A stretch of 64,000 nt of DNA, from contig CAMCQT010000003.1 of NCBI GenBank assembly GCA_945877125.1, positions 1 to 64,000 of the forward strand, in the 5' to 3' direction. Origin of the DNA: Candidatus Brevifilum fermentans (GTDB lineage: Bacteria; Chloroflexota; Anaerolineae; Anaerolineales; Villigracilaceae). This document shows positions 7,929-15,027 of this stretch, piece by piece. The translations under genes were made by a program, and so were the position numbers. Below the pieces are notes generated by a model. It worked only from the letters and a program-made list of their open reading frames with translations. It made no database searches and was not told the DNA's origin. Every line of letters begins with the position of its first letter. The stretch's first letter is position 1.

Positions 7929-8074
7929 TTTTTATCCTTTGTCTAATTTGACGACAATTGGGATTATATCTTCAAAAGGATTGGATATAGTTAAAGATTT
8001 ATTAGATAAATTTCCGCATCTTTTTCCCCGCTGTCAGTTGATTCAGTTTCGAGGGGCATTTTCATCCCCTAAAA

Positions 8075-8144
8075 AATAATCCACAGATGTCGCAGATTTG
8101 GCATTTTTTTCAATCTGCGCCATCTGGACAATCTGTGGATTATT
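8075..8144. repeat. Intergenic palindrome (aatccacagat type)
   Basis: Ataatccacagatgtcgcagattt is followed by an inverted counterpart ending aatctgtggattatt. The style matches the element near 165-235. The rest of 7929-8177 shows nothing else. Confidence 0.7.
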
Positions 8145-8177
8145 GAATTGCGGTCGAGAACAACGACAAACGTATTT

Positions 8178-9047
8178 TTACGGCAGTCCCTCAAACACAT
8201 CCGCGGCGGCAAAGGCCACGCCCACCATGCTGGGTCCCGTGTGAGCCGCCAACGCCGGTGACATGTAATGGGTGGGCATCCACGTACAATTGAAAACCGG
8301 CGCGATCAAATCTCGCAATGCTTCCACACCTGCATGGTTGTAGGAATGTAAAACCTGCACGCGCAAGGCGGTGCCGGGCTTGTGGTATTTGAGCATGTTA
8401 TCCACCAAACCTTGCAGGGCTTTTTCAAAAGTACGCGCCATGCCTAGCTGTGAATAAGTGCCGCCCACTTTTTCCACGCCGATCAACGGGCGAATTCTGA
8501 GCATGGAGGCGACCAATCCCTTCATGTGGCTGATGCGCCCGCCGTGAATGAGATACTTCAACTCATCGAGCGTGTACATGCTTTCGGTGGCCGCGCCAAT
8601 ACGTTCAACGAGCGCCGTAATTTTTTCCACGGGCCAGCCGGCTTTGAGTGCGCGCGCGGCGGCGGCAACCTGCCAACCCAGCGCGGCGCACAAGGTTTTG
8701 GTGTCTATCACGGTCACGTTGGCTTCAGGGGTCATTTCAGCGCCAAGGCGGGCGGCGTTGTATGTTCCGCTCAAACCAGATGACATTTGGATGGAGAGAA
8801 TATCACGGTCGGCAACTGCAAGTTTGCGATACATCTCGGCAAAATCACCCGCTGACGGCTGGGATGTGATGGGAAAACTGGTCGTTGCCATCAGCATTTT
8901 TTGCAGTTCGTCAGCTTGAACATCCTCGCCGCTGCGGTAGGATTTCCCATCCAGTGTAATGGTGTGCGGCACAATATGAATGGGAATTTCGGGCATCAAT
9001 TCGGGGGGTAGGTATAAATCCATACCCGTGTCAGTTACAATTTGCAT
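8178..9047 (-). CDS. DegV family fatty-acid-binding protein
   Basis: A 289-residue DegV/FakB-type protein. The N-terminal VTDTGMDLYLPPE and the PITSQPSAGDF element (around residue 58, Thr-Ser-Gln-Pro) are DegV hallmarks. The conserved LIHGGRISHMKG segment lies near residue 165. Family members bind fatty acids and, in Firmicutes, present them to FakA kinase; no FakA gene is visible here. The start has a good RBS (AGGAGATGAAAG). The closely spaced upstream gene is mvaD (52-base gap), so the two may be co-transcribed. Confidence 0.92.
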   Translation of the reverse strand: MQIVTDTGMDLYLPPELMPEIPIHIVPHTITLDGKSYRSGEDVQADELQKMLMATTSFPITSQPSAGDFAEMYRKLAVADRDILSIQMSSGLSGTYNAARLGAEMTPEANVTVIDTKTLCAALGWQVAAAARALKAGWPVEKITALVERIGAATESMYTLDELKYLIHGGRISHMKGLVASMLRIRPLIGVEKVGGTYSQLGMARTFEKALQGLVDNMLKYHKPGTALRVQVLHSYNHAGVEALRDLIAPVFNCTWMPTHYMSPALAAHTGPSMVGVAFAAADVFEGLP

Positions 9048-9098
9048 CTTTCATCTCCTAATTTTCAAAGTGGACAATCATATCAAATTCTTTGGCTT

Positions 9099-10076
9099 TT
9101 ACGAAATTCGCGCTGCGCCGCCAACGCCCGCTACAAGCACGTCTGTCACGCCGGGCAATTCGCGCAGACGATTTTCTGCTTCTTTGGCATACTCCCCTAA
9201 ACAAATGACATGGACATTCGCTCCGGCATCCACTGTGTACGCCACAGGCAATCCTTTACTGCGCCACTCGCGCACCGCGTGGAAAATGCCCAGCGTCGCA
9301 GACTGCCAATACATCAGCGGCGGCGTGGAGGTCATCATGACCGCGTGCATCATATCTGAATCATGTTCGATGATGTTTGCAAATGCTTCAAAGTCTTTGT
9401 TGAGGATCGCATTGCGGCAAATATCCAACCGGCGCGGAGCATCTGCCACGCGCGCATTTTGCAGTGGACTTGTGCCCGCGATGGCGTGCCCTTCGGTGGA
9501 GCCTGTCTTTTTATGCGCGGCATTCACGACCGCAACGCAATCGACCAGATTCCAATGGTCGGGGGGTGCAATCGAAACAGCAACCGAATCATCGTCGCCA
9601 GAGCCCATCTGCCATTCGACAAATCCGCTGGGGATGGAGCGAGATGCAGAACCGGAACCGCGCCGCGCCAGCCTGGATAACTGCCCCTCGGACAGAATCA
9701 AGCCGGCGGCGCGGGAAGATGCGAGCGCGAGCGCCGCAAAAGCTGCCGCCGAGGAGGCGATTCCTGCTCCGGCGGGAAAATTATTCGAGCTGGAAACTTC
9801 AGTGCGTTCATTGATATTCGCCATTCCGCGCACCAGATCAAGGATGGAAGAGACGCGGTCAAGTCCCTTCCCGATAACTGGGTGGTCGTTGATGATGAGT
9901 GAATCGCGTTGGGATGAATTGAAGGTAACGGTGGTGCGCGTAAAAAGCCCATCCAAATTCATCGAGATGGAGCCGTTTGAAGGAAGGCGCAGGGCGTTGT
10001 CACGGTTACCCCAATATTTGATAAATGCGATATTAGCACAGGAAAGCGCGGTTGCTGTTCGGATGTTATTAGACAT
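9099..10076 (-). CDS. mvaD: Diphosphomevalonate (or phosphomevalonate) decarboxylase
   Basis: GHMP-fold decarboxylase of 325 residues in the mevalonate route to isopentenyl units. The N-terminus SCANIAFIKYWGNRD is the family signature. The phosphate-binding loop NNFPAGAGIASSAAAFAALA lies around residue 95, and the conserved SGSASRSIPSGFVEW segment is near residue 140. Family knowledge: the Chloroflexi relative in Roseiflexus acts on phosphomevalonate, so the substrate cannot be fixed from sequence alone. No other mevalonate gene is nearby. The promoter lies inside the adjacent recombinase remnant, with the ATG 7 bases after the -10 box. Confidence 0.9.
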   Translation of the reverse strand: MSNNIRTATALSCANIAFIKYWGNRDNALRLPSNGSISMNLDGLFTRTTVTFNSSQRDSLIINDHPVIGKGLDRVSSILDLVRGMANINERTEVSSSNNFPAGAGIASSAAAFAALALASSRAAGLILSEGQLSRLARRGSGSASRSIPSGFVEWQMGSGDDDSVAVSIAPPDHWNLVDCVAVVNAAHKKTGSTEGHAIAGTSPLQNARVADAPRRLDICRNAILNKDFEAFANIIEHDSDMMHAVMMTSTPPLMYWQSATLGIFHAVREWRSKGLPVAYTVDAGANVHVICLGEYAKEAENRLRELPGVTDVLVAGVGGAARIS

Positions 10077-10083
10077 TTTAGGT

Positions 10084-10113
10084 ATAGTACCTTTTCATTA
10101 TTTTCAAAGGCAA
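10084..10113 (-). promoter_or_regulatory. Promoter of mvaD, inside recombinase remnant
   Basis: On the minus strand TTGCCT (10113-10108), an 18-base spacer and TACTAT (10089-10084), then 7 bases to the mvaD ATG. The boxes are made from codons of the decayed recombinase C-terminus. Confidence 0.5.
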
Positions 10114-10690
10114 TCTTGCCGCGTACATCCAGCAGCTCAATGATTTGCCTTTTCGTATTGAAGTCGGCCTGATCTAGGCTATTTCTAATTTTAGCGCAAA
10201 ATGCTTCAATATAAGTTATTTGATCGTCTGTCATGGTTACTTTGCGAATATGCCCAGCGAGGTCTTTTTGTTCTTTGTGTAAGTTTGCAAGCATTTGCTC
10301 TAAACTGCTTTTGCGTTCGGTTAGAATATTTTTCGGAAAGTCACCGCTTAAGTATAAGTCTAGCAGTTTGTCTAATTGCTTTTGATGTTCTTTTACTTGT
10401 TCGTCAATAAGTTCCATGCGAACAAACAGGGCTTGATTTGCTTGTTGTAATTCAACTTGAATATTATCCAAGCCAACACACAAATTATTTGAACAAGATA
10501 ACCGCCCTTTCATAAGATACTCATGGTCTGTCTGCCCACTTAATACTCGCTTATTATATTTCTTGCGCTCCTGTGCAAGAAAAAAAGACTCGGCGTCGAT
10601 AATGGAAGATTCATTAACGGGTATCCATTCCTCTTGCGCTCTTGCTTTGATACTCGTTGCTTGCCGTCATCCACCATCTTTGTTTTTCCA
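10085..10690 (-). pseudogene. Decayed large serine recombinase (C-terminal part)
   Basis: The minus strand encodes a recombinase-domain end (GKTKMVDDGKQRVSK, then EEWIPVNESSIIDAESF). A Zn-ribbon-like piece (MKGRLSCSNNLCVGLD) and the coiled coil follow (QLDKLLDLYLSGDFPKNILTE through KRQIIELLDVRGKIAF). A single-base frameshift separates GKQRVSK from the next part near 10645. The N-terminal catalytic domain with its Ser is missing, and the 3' end runs into the mvaD promoter. It is clearly a remnant of an integrated mobile element. Confidence 0.85.
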
Positions 10691-10897
10691 AAGTACCAAT
10701 TTTCTCAATGGGATCAAATCTTCAAAGATCCCTTGACCACCGCCGCCATTGACCGCGTCGTTCACCACAGCGTCATTGTTGAATTCGGAAAGGAGATCAC
10801 CAGCCACCGTGCCCAGGAAGCCGCCTTGCGTATTCAAGATCAACTCCCAGAAATTTGGTTCCTGCCAGAAGAGTTTCTATCGCATGGCGGGGAATGA
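10690..10897 (+). pseudogene. Decayed IS21-type IstB (C-terminal part)
   Basis: The plus-strand reading frame gives KYQFSQWDQIFKDPLTTAAI followed directly by DRVVHHSVIVEF. This is the conserved end of IS21 IstB ATPases (SxWxxIFxDxxxTAAxxDRxxHHxxIxEF). The Walker A and B parts are absent. It starts exactly where the recombinase remnant on the other strand ends, pointing to a deletion or insertion junction between two mobile elements. Confidence 0.8.
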
Positions 10898-10940
10898 GTT
10901 TATCGCTTTTGGGGCTGCCAACTGAACAGAAAGAAATGAC

Positions 10941-10971
10941 AAAAAAGGGCAGAGATTTTTGATCTCTGCCC
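10941..10971 (-). terminator. Hairpin terminator
   Basis: GGGCAGAGAT and ATCTCTGCCC form a 10-bp stem; read on the minus strand it is followed by TTTTTT. Confidence 0.7.
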
Positions 10972-11148
10972 AGTTGTATCGCCGCTCACCGCAACGCTCA
11001 GGTCGCTCTCCAGCGTTGCGCTATCCACTACGTGAGTACCATCATTCAGCCCCTCGCTCATCCAAGCATTCTCCACGCCCAATCACCGCCCCGACGTGGA
11101 ACATCAGGGCTATTATTCCTACAAAATCGGCGAAGCCGATTAGTCCGC

Positions 11149-11312
11149 TTGCGTCCGTGAATCCGTGACAGAGTCCGTTGCCCCCCCTCACGCGGATATG
11201 ACTCATCATCAATCAGCACCTCGCTCCCAAATCCGTTCCCGTCCGTGATTCCGTGACAAAGTCCGTTGACCACCTCACGCGGACATGTCTCACCATCAAT
11301 CAGCCCCTCGCC
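11149..11312. repeat. Degenerate direct repeats (tccgtgacagagtccgttg)
   Basis: Two units of about 80 bases each contain gtccgtga, tccgtgacaAagtccgttg, ctcacgcgga, and atcaatcagcacctcgc or the cccc variant. A third rearranged unit is at 11762-11872, and a fragment forms the end of lysJ at 36769-36797. The rest of 10910-11320 shows no gene. Confidence 0.75.
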
Positions 11313-11321
11313 TTCTTAAAC

Positions 11322-11358
11322 AAAAAAACATCCAAAGCCATTTTGACCTTAGATGTTT
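11322..11358 (-). terminator. Terminator of DUF2283 gene
   Basis: On the minus strand AACATCTAAG pairs with CTTTGGATGTT (one bulge and one wobble) and is followed by TTTTTTT. Confidence 0.65.
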
Positions 11359-11376
11359 TTCAATTCACGATTTCAC

Positions 11377-11604
11377 CTACACAGCGACCGTCTCAAACGC
11401 AACTTTGATAGCATCCCCTACATGACCTGTGAAATTCAATTTCTCGAACCCAACGACCTTGCCTTCACGATCTTTCATCAAGACAATTTCTTCCCCTGTT
11501 TCTTCCGCGACATATTCATCGGCGGGATTTCCAAACCAGACAGTAAGCGTATTTCCTTCTCTATCGTAATAAACTTTTATGTCAACAAGTGTTTTGGATT
11601 TCAT
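11377..11604 (-). CDS. DUF2283 family small protein
   Basis: A 75-residue protein with the DUF2283 pattern: an N-terminal strand KVYYDREGNTLTVWFGN, then a repeated strand ending EKLNF near residue 58. DUF2283 proteins are small and often lie near toxin-antitoxin or transposon genes; their function is unknown. The gene sits alone between repeat blocks and is followed by a hairpin terminator. Confidence 0.75.
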   Translation of the reverse strand: MKSKTLVDIKVYYDREGNTLTVWFGNPADEYVAEETGEEIVLMKDREGKVVGFEKLNFTGHVGDAIKVAFETVAV

Positions 11605-11975
11605 GCCGCCATCTTATCGTTATTTTCAAAATATATCAACCTTCGCGCCTTACGTTCGGGATAAATCCCTCGCTCAATACATGGAAGCACTCCGTGCTAA
11701 TCGCGGAGTCCACGCCAGTGGACTTTCACAAACTGAGGCAGGGCTTTAGCCCGCACCGCCCCTCCCCCTCACGCGGACATGACTCACCATCAATCAGCCC
11801 CTCGCACACCCAATTCCGTTCCCGTCCGTGAGTCCGTGACAGAGTCCGTTGACCAACCTCACGCGGATTTTTTGGATTGGACTTGAATATTCATGATTTG
11901 TAGTAAGCATCAATCTCATTTTGATAAGTTTCTGTTTTATCAAACACCATACCTGAATAGGCTTTAATGAACTAA
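11605..11975. other. Gene-free stretch with repeat unit
   Basis: No credible ORF. 11762-11872 carries another unit of the tccgtgacagagtccgttg repeat in permuted order. 11880-11975 is AT-rich with nothing recognisable. Confidence 0.6.
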
Positions 11976-12833
11976 CTATTTGGATACAGTTAACTCAAGC
12001 CCTTCATCACTATAATTAGTAACAACCATAGTGTAATTGTATTTACCTTCGTACCGAAACTCACTGCCAACACTCACAATTGCATTCTTGCTAACATAAC
12101 CAGAGGAACGGATTTTTATTTCCTTACCCAAAATACCGTTTTTCAAATATTCAATAATAACCTCTCCATCAAAACAATTAACCTCACCACCTAACTTTAC
12201 AAGCACAATTTCCTGTGATGTATATTCTGCGGTAGGCGTAAATTCTGATTTTGGCAGCCTTTTCGCAACTGTCTGAATTTCATAATCGGACAAAAACCCG
12301 CTAATAACTTTGTAATCGGTAACAAAGATTTCAAAGTCTGAGGCTCCATGAAAAACAACTTTGTCTCCGATTGAGAGTCCAGAAAAATCTTCTCTCGGAT
12401 ACCCTGGCGAACGAACAGAAATTCCAATACTGTTTTCGTTATAAGCAGTATCCAAGGAGATAGTTATCGCGCTGTTTAACACGGGCACTTCATCACGCCA
12501 CCCAATATTTATAATTTCCTCATTTGCCGCTGCCACATACGCAGGAATAACTGTTGGGTTTTCTATAATTGGGGTACTTTGAATAATGGAAGTTGAAGTG
12601 AGTGTAATAGCAGATGAATTTTCAGGAACTTTACCTGGATTAAAGTCTGTAGAAATTAAAAACCCGCCAATTATTGAGATGATAATCCCTGTAATAAGAG
12701 TACCTGCACCCTTATTAACTGTTATTTGCTGAATCTTTATTATTCCCAAGCCCGATAAAATTAAAAACACCCCAAGCAAAAAGAACATTGTCCCAATATA
12801 ACCAAGTAATGAATTTGCTGGCATTTCTGGCAT
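11976..12833 (-). CDS. Membrane-anchored hypothetical protein, low GC
   Basis: A 285-residue protein I do not recognise. Two hydrophobic segments (about residues 8-32 and 42-62) form a hairpin. A Ser/Thr-rich linker follows (SSAITLTSTSIIQSTPI). Then come two similar beta-rich modules, one around DEVPVLNSAITISLD...SIGDKVVFHGASDFEIFVTDY, the other around GEVNCFDGEVIIEYL...VSVGSEFRYEGKYNYTMVVTNY. This suggests a duplicated extracytoplasmic domain. The start ATG follows directly on the stop of a small upstream ORF, with AGGAGG just before it. Base composition is clearly AT-richer than the flanking metabolic genes, a sign of transfer. Confidence 0.65.
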   Translation of the reverse strand: MPEMPANSLLGYIGTMFFLLGVFLILSGLGIIKIQQITVNKGAGTLITGIIISIIGGFLISTDFNPGKVPENSSAITLTSTSIIQSTPIIENPTVIPAYVAAANEEIINIGWRDEVPVLNSAITISLDTAYNENSIGISVRSPGYPREDFSGLSIGDKVVFHGASDFEIFVTDYKVISGFLSDYEIQTVAKRLPKSEFTPTAEYTSQEIVLVKLGGEVNCFDGEVIIEYLKNGILGKEIKIRSSGYVSKNAIVSVGSEFRYEGKYNYTMVVTNYSDEGLELTVSK

Positions 12834-12989
12834 TTATTCCTCCTGTTGGGCTAGACTTCTAACATATCCATCACCGCTCTTGTAGTTATAAAAAACACCG
12901 CATTTGTCAGTTATTGAGGTTAGAAACTCCCTTGTAATCAAAACATTTGGGCAAATATATTTATTAAAGTTGCATGAATTTATTATCAT
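12834..12989 (-). CDS. Small hypothetical ORF, 51 residues
   Basis: Starts MIINSCNFNKY and ends YVRSLAQQEE, with three Cys. Its stop is immediately followed by the ATG of the membrane protein gene, and the RBS of that gene lies in its last codons, so translational coupling is possible. A longer in-frame start at 13031 adds 14 residues. No family is recognised and no strong RBS is seen. It may not be a real gene. Confidence 0.35.
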   Translation of the reverse strand: MIINSCNFNKYICPNVLITREFLTSITDKCGVFYNYKSGDGYVRSLAQQEE

Positions 12990-13064
12990 TTTATCATTTA
13001 TTCCTACCCACCAAACCCCAACTCCTTCCAAAACGCATCATCATCCCCAGCCCAAGTAAACTAA

Positions 13065-13109
13065 GACACCATGAAAATCGAACACGAGACTTTCGATTTT
13101 CATGGTGTC
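13065..13109. terminator. Long perfect inverted repeat
   Basis: Two 18-base arms (gacaccatgaaaatcgaa and its complement) are separated by 9 bases. It lies 11 bases downstream of the CopG-type antitoxin gene, probably as its terminator, though the U-tract is weak. Confidence 0.6.
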
Positions 13110-13120
13110 CGCTTATCAAA

Positions 13121-13408
13121 TTACCCAGCGTTGGGCAAATGGCGCGACTTGAAATCCTCTTCAATGCGTTCCTGTAAAAAAATCTTGATCAAGGATTGAT
13201 AAGGCACATCGCGTTCATTCGCCAGTTGGCGCAGAGCATCCAAAAGTGACTCGGGCAGGCGCAATGAAATCGCCTTGGTGGATGGTTTCAAATTGGGGAA
13301 CAACACCCGCTCAGCGCCGCTCCAATCGAGAAATTCGGAAGAATCGTTTTTACTCCAAAAATCCCGTTCTTCATCTTCATTCTTGAATTTAGGAATTTGC
13401 TTGCTCAT
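13121..13408 (-). CDS. CopG-type antitoxin, copy 1
   Basis: A 95-residue protein of the CopG/BrnA-like antitoxin family. The acidic N-terminal part contains KFKNEDEERDFWSKNDSSEF. The C-terminal ribbon-helix-helix follows (STKAISLRLPESLLDALRQL, residues 42-61). The RBS GAAGGAG lies 9 bases before the ATG. No toxin gene precedes or overlaps it, unlike typical BrnT-BrnA pairs, so it looks orphaned. A nearly identical copy lies at 14176-14463 and the two flank the HicA/HicB pair. It probably binds DNA as a dimer and represses its own promoter. Confidence 0.8.
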   Translation of the reverse strand: MSKQIPKFKNEDEERDFWSKNDSSEFLDWSGAERVLFPNLKPSTKAISLRLPESLLDALRQLANERDVPYQSLIKIFLQERIEEDFKSRHLPNAG

Positions 13409-13485
13409 AAATTTTTCGCTCCTTCTTGCTCATATCACTGGCGGGGAAGCAACTCAAATTTTATCATGCTCGAAATTTTCACATC

Positions 13486-13514
13486 TTGCACTGCGGTATC
13501 AATAGTGGTATCAT
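13486..13514 (+). promoter_or_regulatory. Promoter of hicA-hicB, leaderless spacing
   Basis: TTGCAC (13486-13491), a 17-base spacer and TATCAT (13509-13514). The hicA ATG follows after 6 bases, so the mRNA would have almost no 5' UTR. Confidence 0.6.
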
Positions 13515-13520
13515 GCGCAC

Positions 13521-13781
13521 ATGCCTAAAATTACAGACCTCATCGCTGAAATGAAACGCACCCCAAAGGGAATTCGCTTTCAAGACCTTTGTAAAGTCTG
13601 CGAACATTATTTTGGAGAAGCGCGGCAAACAGGCAGTAGTCACAGGGTATACAAAACTCCCTGGCTGGGCGACCCACGAGTCAATATCCAGAACGACAAA
13701 GGCATGGCAAAGGCATATCAGGTCAGGCAGGTATTAAAGGCAATTGAACGATTGGAGGAAGAAGGAAATGTTGAAAAATGA
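13521..13781 (+). CDS. hicA: HicA-type toxin (mRNA interferase)
   Basis: An 86-residue HicA-like toxin. The dsRBD-like fold motif with the catalytic His is visible in ARQTGSSHRVYKTPW (residues 36-50), followed by DPRVNIQNDKGMAKAYQVRQVL. Members cleave mRNA when not bound by HicB. It is followed, with a 14-base overlap, by the HicB-like antitoxin gene, the normal toxin-first order. No RBS; the -10 box lies 6 bases before the ATG. Confidence 0.88.
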   Translation: MPKITDLIAEMKRTPKGIRFQDLCKVCEHYFGEARQTGSSHRVYKTPWLGDPRVNIQNDKGMAKAYQVRQVLKAIERLEEEGNVEK

Positions 13782-14100
13782 CCGTTACACATATCGCATT
13801 ACATGGTCTGATGAAGATCAGGAATACGCAGGCTTATGCGTCGAGTTTCCCAGCCTGAGCTGGCTGGACAAAAACCCCGAAGCCGCGCTGGCAGGCATCC
13901 GCAATGTGGTGGCAGAGGCGGTCAAGGATATGAAGGCTAACGGCGAAACCCCGCCCGAACCACTTTCCAGCAAACGCTTTAGCGGCAAATTCATGGTGCG
14001 CATCCCGCCTGAACTGCACCGTAAACTCGCAATCGAAGCGCAGGAAGAAGGCATCAGCCTTAACCGTCTGGCAAGTGACAAACTCAGACAGGAAGCATAA
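13768..14100 (+). CDS. hicB: HicB-type antitoxin
   Basis: A 110-residue HicB-like antitoxin. The partially degraded RNase H-like N-terminal domain contains YRITWSDEDQEYAGLCVEFP and a conserved SLSWLDKNPEAALAGIRNVV stretch. A C-terminal DNA-binding helix region of the HicB/RHH kind follows (FMVRIPPELHRKLAIEAQ). The ATG at 13768 is chosen over 13744 because AGGAGGAAGAAGG precedes it. It neutralises HicA and probably autoregulates. It ends at a strong bidirectional hairpin. Confidence 0.87.
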   Translation: MLKNDRYTYRITWSDEDQEYAGLCVEFPSLSWLDKNPEAALAGIRNVVAEAVKDMKANGETPPEPLSSKRFSGKFMVRIPPELHRKLAIEAQEEGISLNRLASDKLRQEA

Positions 14101-14138
14101 AACAAAAACAGGTTCTGCGAATGAACCTGTTTTTGTTT
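14101..14138. terminator. Terminator after hicB
   Basis: AAACAAAAACAGGTTC and GAACCTGTTTTTGTTT form a 16-bp stem with a 7-base loop and T tract; it could work in both directions. Confidence 0.88.
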
Positions 14139-14175
14139 TAAAATCTTCGTGGCTAACTTCAAATTATGCCCTGCA

Positions 14176-14463
14176 TTATCCAACGTTAGGCAAATGGCGC
14201 GACTTGAAATCCTCTTCAATGCGTTCCTGTAAAAAAATCTTGATCAAGGATTGATAAGGTACATCACGTTCATTCGCCAGTTGGCGCAGAGCATCCAAAA
14301 GTGATTCAGGCAGGCGTAATGAAATCGCCTTCGTGGATGGCTTCAAATTAGGGAATAATACCCGCTCGGCGCCGCTCCAATCGAGATATTCAGAAGAATC
14401 GTTTTTAGTCCAAAAATCCCGCTCTTCCTCTTCATTCTTGAATTTAGGAATTTGCTTGCTCAT
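14176..14463 (-). CDS. CopG-type antitoxin, copy 2
   Basis: A 95-residue near-duplicate of the protein at 13121-13408. Differences are only conservative (EEEERDFWTKNDSSEY for EDEERDFWSKNDSSEF, HLPNVG for HLPNAG). DNA identity extends through the RBS and about 25 bases upstream, then stops. As with copy 1, there is no adjacent toxin gene. The upstream neighbour on the same strand is a small membrane protein. Confidence 0.8.
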   Translation of the reverse strand: MSKQIPKFKNEEEERDFWTKNDSSEYLDWSGAERVLFPNLKPSTKAISLRLPESLLDALRQLANERDVPYQSLIKIFLQERIEEDFKSRHLPNVG

Positions 14464-14547
14464 AAATTTTTCGCTCCTTCTTGCTCTTGTTACAAGCGGA
14501 TTCTACTATCAAAACCCCAAATCCTTCAAATTCTGCGCCTCGCTCAA

Positions 14548-15009
14548 TTAATTGATACCCATATGTTTGTTCATAATTTTTACTATATTTGGTTCGAGTT
14601 TGTTGAAATCATCCAAAAACTCATCATGCCTTTTGTAGTCCGCGCCTGAATAATAAGAAATTGCTTTTTTACTGAATTCAATCAATGCCTTATCAAGCTC
14701 TGACGGGAGATACACCCTGTATATCCTGTAAGTAAAAACATAATCAAGCGTAGCCTTTTCAACTGCGCGATAGAAAGCATCCTCAGATGATTCATCATAA
14801 GGCTTTTGTAAGCCGATTATCGCCTTTCTTATATCGCTAATCTTCTCTGCAATTTCCCTAAAAGCCTCGATTTGTTTCTCAAAAGCCATCTCAGAACGTC
14901 TTGCCTGAATATTCAGCTTATTACTTCGATACGAAGTAATTGCAACAATTATTGTTACAAGCGCAGAAACACTTATTGCCAAAATCGCGATGATGTCTGA
15001 TGTGTTCAT
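14548..15009 (-). CDS. Small membrane-anchored hypothetical protein
   Basis: A 153-residue protein with one N-terminal TM segment (about residues 4-26, DIIAILAISVSALVTIIVAI). A helical cytoplasmic part follows (RRSEMAFEKQIEAFREIAEKI). I do not recognise a family. The sequence is AT-rich like the neighbouring accessory genes. It lies 18 bases downstream of the herA stop, so it could be read through from that operon. Confidence 0.6.
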   Translation of the reverse strand: MNTSDIIAILAISVSALVTIIVAITSYRSNKLNIQARRSEMAFEKQIEAFREIAEKISDIRKAIIGLQKPYDESSEDAFYRAVEKATLDYVFTYRIYRVYLPSELDKALIEFSKKAISYYSGADYKRHDEFLDDFNKLEPNIVKIMNKHMGIN

Positions 15010-15027
15010 AATCCAACGCCTCCAAGA

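Noticed and set aside
8980-10143. Long plus-strand ORF (387 codons) opposite degV and mvaD
   Set aside because: It is antisense to two well-supported enzymes, has a low-complexity Ser/Arg-rich translation and no RBS.
9959-10513. Intact 184-residue gene overlapping mvaD
   Set aside because: It is only the open part of a decayed serine recombinase; its last 39 codons are mvaD in another frame, and the upstream part is frameshifted.
11149-11872. Possible CRISPR array
   Set aside because: Units are about 80 bases, degenerate, permuted and only three, with no constant-length spacers and no cas genes in the window.
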